Assembly: GCA_900550645.1 (NCBI GenBank)
Contig: URTA01000031.1
Location: 1 to 31,175 of the forward strand
Source: an uncultured Porphyromonadaceae bacterium
GTDB lineage: Bacteria > Bacteroidota > Bacteroidia > Bacteroidales > Muribaculaceae
Reading direction: 5' to 3'
DNA length: 31,175 bases
Made by a program: the position numbers and the translations under genes
Shown: positions 6,500 to 13,211 of the stretch, piece after piece
How positions within the stretch are numbered: position 1 is the first letter of the stretch
Layout of the letters: every line of letters begins with the position of its first letter
The notes under the pieces: generated by a model
The model's database searches: none
What the model was told of the DNA's origin: nothing
The model's input: only the letters and a program-made list of their open reading frames with translations

Positions 6500-8155
6500 C
6501 TATCGTTTTGCGTTCCTGCTTGCAGCAATTTTGGCAAGCATGGCTTCTGCCACGTCCGTATGGCGGTGCAGGTAGTCGTCCAGCTCCTTCTTGATGAAAT
6601 CGCCGATAAACTTGTTGACCGTCACCGGGCTGTCTGGCGCGATTTCCTTGCTCCCGAGTTTGCGTCTGATTGAGTCCGCGAACACAGGCTCCTGTATGCG
6701 GACTGCAATCGCCGCTACAATGCCGTTGCGGATGTAGGAGAACTCATACCCCTTGCCGGAAAACTCCTTGACGGTGCGGCACAGGTGTTCGCGGAACGCT
6801 GTCAGGTGCGTGCCGCCCTGGGTAGTGTGATGTCCGTTGACGAATGAATAGTATACCTCGCCGGGCTGGTTGGTATGTGTCAACACCACCTCTATGTCGT
6901 CGCCTTGCAGGTGTATGATTGGGTATAGCGGTTCGGAGGTCATGTTGTCTGTCAGCATATCGAGCAGACCGTGGCGGGAACAGTACTTCTTGCCGTTGAG
7001 GTAGATGCTTAGCCCCACGTTGAGGTAGGTGTAATTCTTCACCATCGTTTCAACAACGTCCATGCGGTATGCAAATCCCCGAAACAGCGTATCGTCGGGG
7101 GTGAACGTTACTCGCGTGCCGTTTTCCTCCGATGTCGGCTGGATGCCGCTGCCGCTTGTCAGCACACCCTTGTTGAACTCAATGGACACTTTCTGGCCGT
7201 TGCGCACACTCTCTACCGTACACTCTCTGCTAAGTGCATTGACCGTTTTCAGGTTGACGCCGTTCCCTCCTATGGACCTTTTGAATGTCTTGCTGTCGCA
7301 CTTTCTGCCAGGGGTGATTTTTGATGCAGCATCGATTACCTCGTCGAAAGGTATGCCGCGCCCGTAGTCGCGCACGGTCACACTCCGGTTTTCGCTGATT
7401 TCGATTTCGATGCGTTTGCCTGCGCCCATGTTGAACTCGTCGATGCTGTTATCTATGACATACTTTATGAGTCCATATATGCCGTCGTCGGAATGTGAGC
7501 CGTCGCCCTGCGGTTTGCCGATGTACATGCCGGGGCGGCAGCGTATATGTTCGTACCAGGTCACAATGGGAATTACGTTTGGCGACCGAAAGCGGCTGAA
7601 ATCATCGCTCATTATTGCGCCGTTTGAGAATGTCGTTATGCCGTTTGAGGTAATGCCGTGCTGCCGGTGTATATGCCCGAACAGGTGCAGCCGTGGACTC
7701 ACAGCAACGGTCATAGCCAACAGTTCTTGAGAGCCATAGTTGATGCCACCGTCGCAGTCGAGTATGCCGTATGGCGGCAAGTGGGTAATCAGCACATCGG
7801 TGTCACCGGGTATTTGTGCATAATTCCGGGACTGCCGGCCGGAAATGGAATCCCGAACAAACATCGGTACACCGTAAAACTTCACGCCGTTAATCTCGAT
7901 GCCGGAGTTGCAGAGGTAATGCACATTGCCGTCAAGACCTTGCACATTTGCCGCGTACAGACACTCGTCGTGGTTGCCGCAGATGAACAGCTTGTGCCTA
8001 TACGGAAGGTCACACAGCCAGTTCAGGAAATCAAGAGCCTCCTGCTCCGTGCCGACCATGCAGAAGTCGCCCGAATGAACCAGCACGTCGGCTTCGGGCA
8101 AATCCCGCAACCTGCGGTGGCATCCATGAGTGTCAGACAGATGAAGTATCTTCAT
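6500..8155 (-). CDS. Fusion of MPPED-like metallophosphoesterase and ParE-type GHKL ATPase/transducer (no TOPRIM)
   Basis: The open frame has 551 residues. Residues 1-195 form a calcineurin-like phosphoesterase of the MPPED type with every metal motif: DTH (8-10), GD (29-30), GNHDE (60-64), His125 and GHIH (160-163). Residues from about 198 match the N-terminus of Bacteroidetes topoisomerase IV subunit B: EHIRCRPGMYIGK (202-214), ATP-binding Asn236 in DNSIDEF, DYGRGIP (263-269), a G2 loop GGNGVNLK (296-303) and the transducer SFVNGHHTTQGGTH (437-450). The match ends at about 548 near DVAEAMLAKI, just where TOPRIM would start, so it cannot be a whole topoisomerase subunit. By hand alignment, Tyr232 replaces the catalytic Glu (GyrB Glu42), and Ser495 and Arg497 replace the QTK Gln and Lys. 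The prediction is ATP binding without normal hydrolysis, linked to a phosphodiesterase. The domains join without a linker. An LRR gene follows 40 bp downstream. Confidence 0.88.
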   Translation of the reverse strand: MKILHLSDTHGCHRRLRDLPEADVLVHSGDFCMVGTEQEALDFLNWLCDLPYRHKLFICGNHDECLYAANVQGLDGNVHYLCNSGIEINGVKFYGVPMFVRDSISGRQSRNYAQIPGDTDVLITHLPPYGILDCDGGINYGSQELLAMTVAVSPRLHLFGHIHRQHGITSNGITTFSNGAIMSDDFSRFRSPNVIPIVTWYEHIRCRPGMYIGKPQGDGSHSDDGIYGLIKYVIDNSIDEFNMGAGKRIEIEISENRSVTVRDYGRGIPFDEVIDAASKITPGRKCDSKTFKRSIGGNGVNLKTVNALSRECTVESVRNGQKVSIEFNKGVLTSGSGIQPTSEENGTRVTFTPDDTLFRGFAYRMDVVETMVKNYTYLNVGLSIYLNGKKYCSRHGLLDMLTDNMTSEPLYPIIHLQGDDIEVVLTHTNQPGEVYYSFVNGHHTTQGGTHLTAFREHLCRTVKEFSGKGYEFSYIRNGIVAAIAVRIQEPVFADSIRRKLGSKEIAPDSPVTVNKFIGDFIKKELDDYLHRHTDVAEAMLAKIAASRNAKR

Positions 8156-8181
8156 ATATGATTTTGTTGATGTTTACGCTG

Positions 8182-8189
8182 CAAAATTA
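8182..8189 (-). promoter_or_regulatory. Possible -7 element for the fusion gene
   Basis: TAATTTTG on the minus strand fits TAnnTTTG exactly and lies 27 bp before the ATG at 8155. The nearest TTTG upstream (8204-8207) is only 14 bp away instead of about 19-21, so the -33 half is not well supported. Confidence 0.4.
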
Positions 8190-8271
8190 GCGCGAGGGTG
8201 AAGCAAATAGTGATACACAATGAGAAAGCACACAAAAAAATGGATTAGCCCGAGAAGAAGCAGGAAAAAGA

Positions 8272-8310
8272 GTATAAAAACAGAGGATGCGCCATGATTG
8301 GCACATCCTC
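8272..8310 (-). terminator. Intrinsic terminator of the ribosomal protein cluster
   Basis: The arms at 8283-8293 and 8300-8310 pair over 11 positions with one mismatch around a 6-base loop. On the minus strand the hairpin is followed by a T-rich run. It lies 28 bp after the DUF4295 stop codon. Confidence 0.8.
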
Positions 8311-8337
8311 GTATATCGTATTGTGTATGGGGGAATC

Positions 8338-8487
8338 TTACTTCAGGGCTGCCTGAACTGCATCGTTGGGCACCATCTCCTCTTTGAAGATATAAGCGCC
8401 GGTCTTAGGAGACTTCTCCATTTTGATGATTTTGCTGTAGGTGCGTCCTTCACCTTTCTGAAGAGACGCGACGGTTTTTTTTGCCAT
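8338..8487 (-). CDS. DUF4295 small protein
   Basis: This short gene encodes 49 residues beginning MAKKTVASLQKGEGRTYSK and ending AVQAALK. It has the length and the basic N-terminus of the Bacteroidetes DUF4295 family, which is almost always found directly after rpmB and rpmG, as here. The protein is small and Lys-rich, so a ribosome-associated role is plausible, but its function is not established. It begins 10 bp after the stop codon of rpmG and is followed by a terminator at 8272-8310, so it ends the cluster. In many relatives ftsY follows; here it does not. Confidence 0.88.
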   Translation of the reverse strand: MAKKTVASLQKGEGRTYSKIIKMEKSPKTGAYIFKEEMVPNDAVQAALK

Positions 8488-8497
8488 GGCTTATTCC

Positions 8498-8686
8498 TTA
8501 TTTGATTTCTTTGTGGATGGTCATTTTCTTCAGAATCGGGTTGTATTTCTTCAACTCGAGACGCTCTGTAGTGTTCTTGCGGTTCTTGGTGGTGATGTAA
8601 CGCGACATACCGGGCATACCGCTTGCCTTATGTTCTGTGCATTCCAGAATGACCTGCACTCTGTTGCCTTTTGCTTTCTTTGCCAT
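8498..8686 (-). CDS. rpmG: 50S ribosomal protein L33
   Basis: This 62-residue protein is a component of the large ribosomal subunit. It begins MAKKAKGNRVQVILECTEHK and contains SRYITTKNRKN and LELKKYNPILKKM, characteristic of bL33 in Bacteroidetes. The two zinc-binding CxxC pairs of zinc-type L33 are absent; a single Cys is present, so this is the zinc-independent form. It lies 18 bp after rpmB and 10 bp before the DUF4295 gene, and the three are expected to share the promoter at 9093-9124. Confidence 0.97.
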   Translation of the reverse strand: MAKKAKGNRVQVILECTEHKASGMPGMSRYITTKNRKNTTERLELKKYNPILKKMTIHKEIK

Positions 8687-8704
8687 AGTTCTGGGTGTGT
8701 TGGA

Positions 8705-8968
8705 TTAGAGGGAAACGATTACGATGTCTTTGAAATCGAGGTGGCCTTGCTTTTCAGCACGCTTGAGGGCTGCGTTGAGGCCGATTTTGTTGATTGTGCG
8801 GAGAGCGTGTGCGCTGACCCGGAGCTCAATCCACATATCCTGTTCTACCCAGTAGAATTTCTTGCGGTGCAGATTCACGTGAAATCTGCGTTTTGTGCGG
8901 CGTTTGGAGTGGGATACATTGTTTCCCACCTGTGATTTTCTGCCTGTTATCTGACAAATTTTCGACAT
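8705..8968 (-). CDS. rpmB: 50S ribosomal protein L28
   Basis: This 87-residue large-subunit protein has the bL28 start MSKICQITGRKSQVGNNVSH and the basic segment SKRRTKRRFHVNL, followed by VSAHALRTINKIG. The length is at the upper, Bacteroidetes-typical end. It is the first gene of rpmB-rpmG-DUF4295, and its ATG at 8968 is preceded by an A/T-rich leader typical of this phylum, which makes little use of strong Shine-Dalgarno sites. Confidence 0.97.
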   Translation of the reverse strand: MSKICQITGRKSQVGNNVSHSKRRTKRRFHVNLHRKKFYWVEQDMWIELRVSAHALRTINKIGLNAALKRAEKQGHLDFKDIVIVSL

Positions 8969-9092
8969 GGCTGTTGTTTTTAATTTTTCTAAATTATAAA
9001 CTCATTCGAATTGAGGCCGCCATCTCAGTTCTCATATCATCGCCAAGTGCATCATTTTCAGCGACTTTACAGGATGTGCCACAAATCGGGTA

Positions 9093-9124
9093 CAAAATTA
9101 GCAATAATATCCGGGACACACAAG
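9093..9124 (-). promoter_or_regulatory. Bacteroidetes-type promoter of rpmB-rpmG-DUF4295
   Basis: On the minus strand an exact -7 TAATTTTG (9093-9100) and a -33-like CTTG (9121-9124, one mismatch) are 20 bp apart. Transcription would start near 9086, giving a leader of about 118 bases before rpmB. That length leaves room for ribosomal-protein autoregulation, but no clear structure was identified. Confidence 0.55.
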
Positions 9125-9206
9125 CATTTCAGCGATAATTTTCTCTTGCACAGTCAAGCGGCAAGCGAAAAACGGATTCCGCAGGGGATTTGCCGAGGCA
9201 GAAAGG

Positions 9207-11135
9207 TCATTTTGTCATAGAGAGGGTGTCGTTGCAGAGGGTCACATAGCGTTCTCGGCAAAGGAAACGCACGGCATCGGCGGTCTGCCGGTTGTCGGTG
9301 AAGCGGCAGCGCACTTCGCGCATGGTCACCGGAGCGGAGGCGGTTTTGACATAGTTGTATATCGCGTCTATCAGTTCTAGCTGCTGTTGACGCTGGTTGC
9401 CCGGGCGTTTCTTGTTGTCGCGGCAAATGTCGCACTTGCCACATGGTTCAGACTCGATTTCGCCAAAGTATGCAAGCATCTTTCGGACACGGCAGCCGCC
9501 GGTGTACGTCACATAGCCAATCATGGCGTTGACCCGTTTCTTCACAACATCGCGGCGCAACTCATATGACGCCCTTGAAATCATGACATTGGGCGAGTCC
9601 TCGCGGGCTGTGTCGAAAAATATGTGCGGCAAACGGTTCTGCGGCACATAGTGTATCACCTTGGCGCGGCTCAGCTCGAGCAGCAGCTCATGCACCAGGC
9701 GGGTATCCATACCCATACGCGAGGCGAGTTCGTTCTCGCTGATGAAAACGTATTCTGTGAACAGCCCGGTGTATGTACGCAGCATTGCGGAAAGCAGCCT
9801 GTTGGCCTCAGCGGAAACCTGTATGCCGTACAGTTCGTTGCGGTCCATGATTATCATGAGGCGCGAGCGCGTCTCCCCCTCCTCGGTGTACGTTAGGTAG
9901 CCCGAATTGCCGAGTATCTTGAGCGCGGCAAGCACCATGCGGCGTTTGTAGCCGAATGTCTCGCAAAATTTGTCGATGTCAAAGGGGCAAAACTTCTCAT
10001 AGCCCTCGTCGAGGCTGACGTTTAGAAATGTGCATACCAGCTGGTAGATGCGTATTATGTCCTTCTTGGGCGGGAACATCTCGTCGACGCTCGCTTTGAG
10101 GCGGTCGATGTCCTTGATGCCGGCAAGGATGACCGCGTATGCCGGCTTGCCGTCGCGCCCGGCACGCCCCGCTTCCTGATAGTATTCCTCGAGCGATGGC
10201 GGCATGCCGTAGTGTATCACCACGCGGACATCCGGCTTGTCGATGCCCATGCCGAAAGCGTTGGTGGCGACCATCACCCTGACTGCGCCCTGTTTCCACC
10301 GGTTCTGGCGCATCTCCTTCTCCTCAAACGACAGCCCGGCGTGGAAATGCACAGCATCGATGCCCATGGACTGCAGATACTCGGCAACTGTTCGCGTGCG
10401 CCTACGGCTGCGGACATATACTATCGCCGATCCGGAAGTGCGTGACAGTATGCGCAGCAGCATGGTCTGCTTCTCCTGTGTGCGGCGGACCACATAGCTG
10501 ATGTTGGAACGCACGAAGCTGCGGCGCATAATGTTGTGATGCCGAAACAACAGCTTGTCGCAGATGTCCTCGGCAACCGCCGGAGTAGCTGTCGCCGTGA
10601 GGGCGAGTACGGGCGCGTGCGGTATCAGCTTGCGCAGCTTGGCTATGCGCATGTACGAGGGGCGGAAATCATAGCCCCACTGCGAGATGCAGTGAGCCTC
10701 GTCCACCACAATGAGGCGTATGTCGAGGCGTTTCAGCTCGGCGCAGAAACGGTCGTTCTGCAGCCGCTCGGGTGATATGTAGAGGAACTTGCAGTTGCCG
10801 TTTGTGATATGTTCCCACGCGATGCGTATTTCGCGCGAGGTCATGCCGGCATGCAGGTATACAGCCTTTATATGGCGAGCCTTGAGATTGTCCACCTGGT
10901 CCTTCATCAGCGAGACCAGCGGCGTTACCACTATCGTCGTGCCGCCGAGGACAAGCCCCGGCACCTGGAAACAAATCGACTTGCCGCCGCCCGTAGGCAT
11001 AAGAGCCAATGTATCCTCGCACCGCAGCGTGGAGAGCATGATTTCCAGCTGCAGCTCGCGAAACGTGTCGTAACCCCAATAGCGTTTCAGCGTATCTGCA
11101 AGGACACGAGATGGAGTATCGGCCGGGGTTCCCAT
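9207..11135 (-). CDS. recQ: ATP-dependent DNA helicase RecQ
   Basis: This is a superfamily 2 3'-5' DNA helicase acting in recombination and fork repair. From the ATG at 11135 it has 642 residues; a TTG two codons upstream is the alternative. Motif 0 (FRELQLEI), Walker A PTGGGKS (47-53), DEAH (145-148), TATATP and the motif VI region QEAGRAGRDG are present. The RecQ C-terminal zinc site is Cys548, Cys565, Cys568 and Cys571 (CGKCDIC). A winged-helix region appears to lie in the C-terminal half, near the zinc site. No HRDC domain is visible at the end. The gene follows recJ by 33 bp in the same direction, so the nuclease and helicase that cooperate in gap repair are co-expressed from the promoter at 13045-13075. 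Confidence 0.95.
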   Translation of the reverse strand: MGTPADTPSRVLADTLKRYWGYDTFRELQLEIMLSTLRCEDTLALMPTGGGKSICFQVPGLVLGGTTIVVTPLVSLMKDQVDNLKARHIKAVYLHAGMTSREIRIAWEHITNGNCKFLYISPERLQNDRFCAELKRLDIRLIVVDEAHCISQWGYDFRPSYMRIAKLRKLIPHAPVLALTATATPAVAEDICDKLLFRHHNIMRRSFVRSNISYVVRRTQEKQTMLLRILSRTSGSAIVYVRSRRRTRTVAEYLQSMGIDAVHFHAGLSFEEKEMRQNRWKQGAVRVMVATNAFGMGIDKPDVRVVIHYGMPPSLEEYYQEAGRAGRDGKPAYAVILAGIKDIDRLKASVDEMFPPKKDIIRIYQLVCTFLNVSLDEGYEKFCPFDIDKFCETFGYKRRMVLAALKILGNSGYLTYTEEGETRSRLMIIMDRNELYGIQVSAEANRLLSAMLRTYTGLFTEYVFISENELASRMGMDTRLVHELLLELSRAKVIHYVPQNRLPHIFFDTAREDSPNVMISRASYELRRDVVKKRVNAMIGYVTYTGGCRVRKMLAYFGEIESEPCGKCDICRDNKKRPGNQRQQQLELIDAIYNYVKTASAPVTMREVRCRFTDNRQTADAVRFLCRERYVTLCNDTLSMTK

Positions 11136-11168
11136 TGCCAAACGGTATATGAGTTCGGTAAATCAGTT

Positions 11169-12908
11169 TCAGCGCGTGGATGACAGCCTTATGTCCTTAA
11201 TCATCAGCTGTATCTTGTCCCCTTTCGCCCCACGCTTGGTCTGCTCAATGGTATAGCAGATGTCAATGGGCTTGTGGGCGTGTATCTGCTCAAAATACTG
11301 CGACATATTGAAGGCTATAGCATTCATGACGCGACTCGTGCTGTCGTCCTCGAGTTCGAGCTTGATATGCTCCATCTTCTTGCCCACGATTCGGCTTGTG
11401 CCGAAGTCAATGACATTTCGTGTCAGGAAAACCGGCTTCTGGTTGCCTGGACCGTAAGGCTCAAACTTCTTCAACGCCCCCATGAACTCCGGAGTGATGT
11501 CGGCGAATGTAATCTCCGCGTCGATGTCTATCTGCGGCGAGAGCTGACTCGGATGAATGTGTTCGGAGACATACTCGTCAAAGCGGCGGCTGAACTCGGG
11601 TATGTTCTCCTCGCGCAGCGACAGGCCTACAGCGTATGGGTGACCGCCGAAGTTTTCGAGCAGGTCCCGGGTAGAGTTGACAGCCGCGTATATGTCGAAA
11701 TTGCGCACCGAGCGCGACGAACCGGTTGCTATGCCGTCATCGCTGCCCGTAAGCACTACCACGGGCTTGTAATACAGCTCTGTAAGACGCGAAGCCACAA
11801 TGCCGATGATGCCCTTATGCCAGCTGGGATTGTAGATGACAATGGAACGCCTCCCCTGCTCCAGCTCTAAATCCTTGTCTATGAGCAGGTTTGCCTCTTC
11901 TGTGATACGCTTGTCAAGTTCCTTGCGGTCCTTGTTGTACTGGTCTATGTCCTTCCCTTTCTCGTAAGCGTCGTGCAGGTCGCGTGCGACAAGCAGGTCA
12001 ACCGTCTCCATGCCGCTCTGCATACGGCCTGAAGCGTTGATGCGCGGGCCAATCTTGAATATCACGTCGCTGATGGTGATGTTCTTGTTGGTGAGCTTGC
12101 ACAGGCGTATTATGCTGCGCAAGCCAAGGTTTGGGTTGGAGTTCAGGCGGCGCAGACCGTGATATGCCATTACACGGTTCTCCCCCACTATAGGCACAAG
12201 GTCAGCTGCAATGCTGACCGCCACAAGGTCGAGCAGCGACTCGAGTTCGTTGTGGTTTGAGAGGCCGTTGCTGCGTGCAAATGCCTGCATGAACTTGAAT
12301 CCTACGCCGCAGCCGCTCAGGTGCTTGCAAGGATAGGTATTGCCGGGGATTTTCGGATTCAGGATTGCGACCGCCTCGGGCAGCTCGTCATCGGGCATGT
12401 GGTGGTCGCAGATGATGAAATCAATGCCTTTTTCGCGGGCGTAGCGTATCTCGTCGTTAGCCTTGATGCCGCAATCGAGTATAATAATCAGCTTGACATC
12501 GTTTTCGGCGGCATAGTCGATGCTCTTGCGTGAGATGCCGTAGCCGTCCTCGTAACGCGTGGGAATATAGTACTCGATGTTGCTGTAGTAGTTCTGAAGG
12601 TACTTGTAGACCAAAGCCACAGCAGTAGTGCCGTCCACGTCATAGTCGCCGAACACCATAATGCGCTCCTTTGCGCCCATGGCGCGGTTCAGGCGGTTGA
12701 CCGCCTTGTCCATGTCGCGCATCAGAAACGGGTCGTGCAAGTCGCTTATCGAGGGGGAGAAATAGCTGTCAGCCTCCTGCGGGGTTGTAACGCCACGGCG
12801 CACGAGCAGCTCCGCCATGGGCGGGCAGTCGCTGCAATAACGGCGCAACACCTCGACATTCTCTGTCTGCGTGTGTGTCAGCGGTTCGTAGTTCCATTTA
12901 TTTATCAT
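11169..12908 (-). CDS. recJ: Single-stranded-DNA-specific 5'-3' exonuclease RecJ
   Basis: The product has 579 residues, the usual length of the family. The DHH phosphoesterase motifs are intact: DYDVDG (88-93), DCG (145-147), DHH (168-170) and the Asp of AADLVPI near 236. The DHHA1 part has GGHPYAVGLSL (421-431). GPRINASGR near 287 is also conserved. RecJ degrades 5' single strands in mismatch repair, base excision and RecFOR recombination with RecQ, which is encoded next. I chose the ATG at 12908 (MINKWNYEPL), where homology to RecJ begins; the open frame extends 34 codons upstream without protein-like content. A canonical promoter lies at 13045-13075, leaving a leader of about 130 bases. 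Confidence 0.95.
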   Translation of the reverse strand: MINKWNYEPLTHTQTENVEVLRRYCSDCPPMAELLVRRGVTTPQEADSYFSPSISDLHDPFLMRDMDKAVNRLNRAMGAKERIMVFGDYDVDGTTAVALVYKYLQNYYSNIEYYIPTRYEDGYGISRKSIDYAAENDVKLIIILDCGIKANDEIRYAREKGIDFIICDHHMPDDELPEAVAILNPKIPGNTYPCKHLSGCGVGFKFMQAFARSNGLSNHNELESLLDLVAVSIAADLVPIVGENRVMAYHGLRRLNSNPNLGLRSIIRLCKLTNKNITISDVIFKIGPRINASGRMQSGMETVDLLVARDLHDAYEKGKDIDQYNKDRKELDKRITEEANLLIDKDLELEQGRRSIVIYNPSWHKGIIGIVASRLTELYYKPVVVLTGSDDGIATGSSRSVRNFDIYAAVNSTRDLLENFGGHPYAVGLSLREENIPEFSRRFDEYVSEHIHPSQLSPQIDIDAEITFADITPEFMGALKKFEPYGPGNQKPVFLTRNVIDFGTSRIVGKKMEHIKLELEDDSTSRVMNAIAFNMSQYFEQIHAHKPIDICYTIEQTKRGAKGDKIQLMIKDIRLSSTR

Positions 12909-13044
12909 CGTGTTGTCTTTTTTCGGTGTGGCTGTAAAAGACGCATGATGACAATCCACGGTAACGTGCCGCCTGCGGGCATCTGCTGCTGACTGATAAT
13001 CTGCATGCAATTATCGTCAATGCGCCAGTCGAGGAAAGGTAGTG
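12909..13044 (-). other. recJ leader region
   Basis: This is the roughly 130-base untranslated leader between the predicted start of transcription (about 13038) and the ATG at 12908, within a 303-bp gap that also holds the recJ promoter and the M16 terminator. I see a few short GC-rich pairs near 12960-12980 but no riboswitch or credible small gene. Confidence 0.4.
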
Positions 13045-13075
13045 CAAATATAGCGTATTTTTTCCGCTTATCAAA
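13045..13075 (-). promoter_or_regulatory. Bacteroidetes-type promoter of recJ-recQ
   Basis: On the minus strand an exact -33 TTTG (13072-13075) and an exact -7 TATATTTG (13045-13052) are separated by 19 bp. Transcription is expected to start near 13038. Confidence 0.75.
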
Positions 13076-13131
13076 GCACGCTGTCCGTTTGAGGTCGGAG
13101 ATTGGCAATAATTAACGGTTGGAATACGCAT

Positions 13132-13170
13132 AATACAAGAGAGGAAAACCCTGTTGCGGGATTTCCTCTC
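13132..13170 (-). terminator. Intrinsic terminator of the M16 protease gene
   Basis: The 13-base arms 13139-13151 and 13158-13170 pair with one mismatch around a 6-base loop. The minus-strand continuation is T/A-rich. It lies about 41 bp after the M16 stop codon and upstream of the recJ promoter, so it insulates the two units. Confidence 0.8.
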
Positions 13171-13211
13171 CTCATATTATGCTATGCCGTTACGAAGAAC
13201 GGGGTGTCGGC

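Noticed and set aside
6500..8155. A decayed parE pseudogene read through by chance
   Set aside because: No stop or frameshift in 551 codons, both domains keep their fold-defining motifs, and changes cluster at ATP-hydrolysis positions; decay would be scattered. Not excluded without comparative data.
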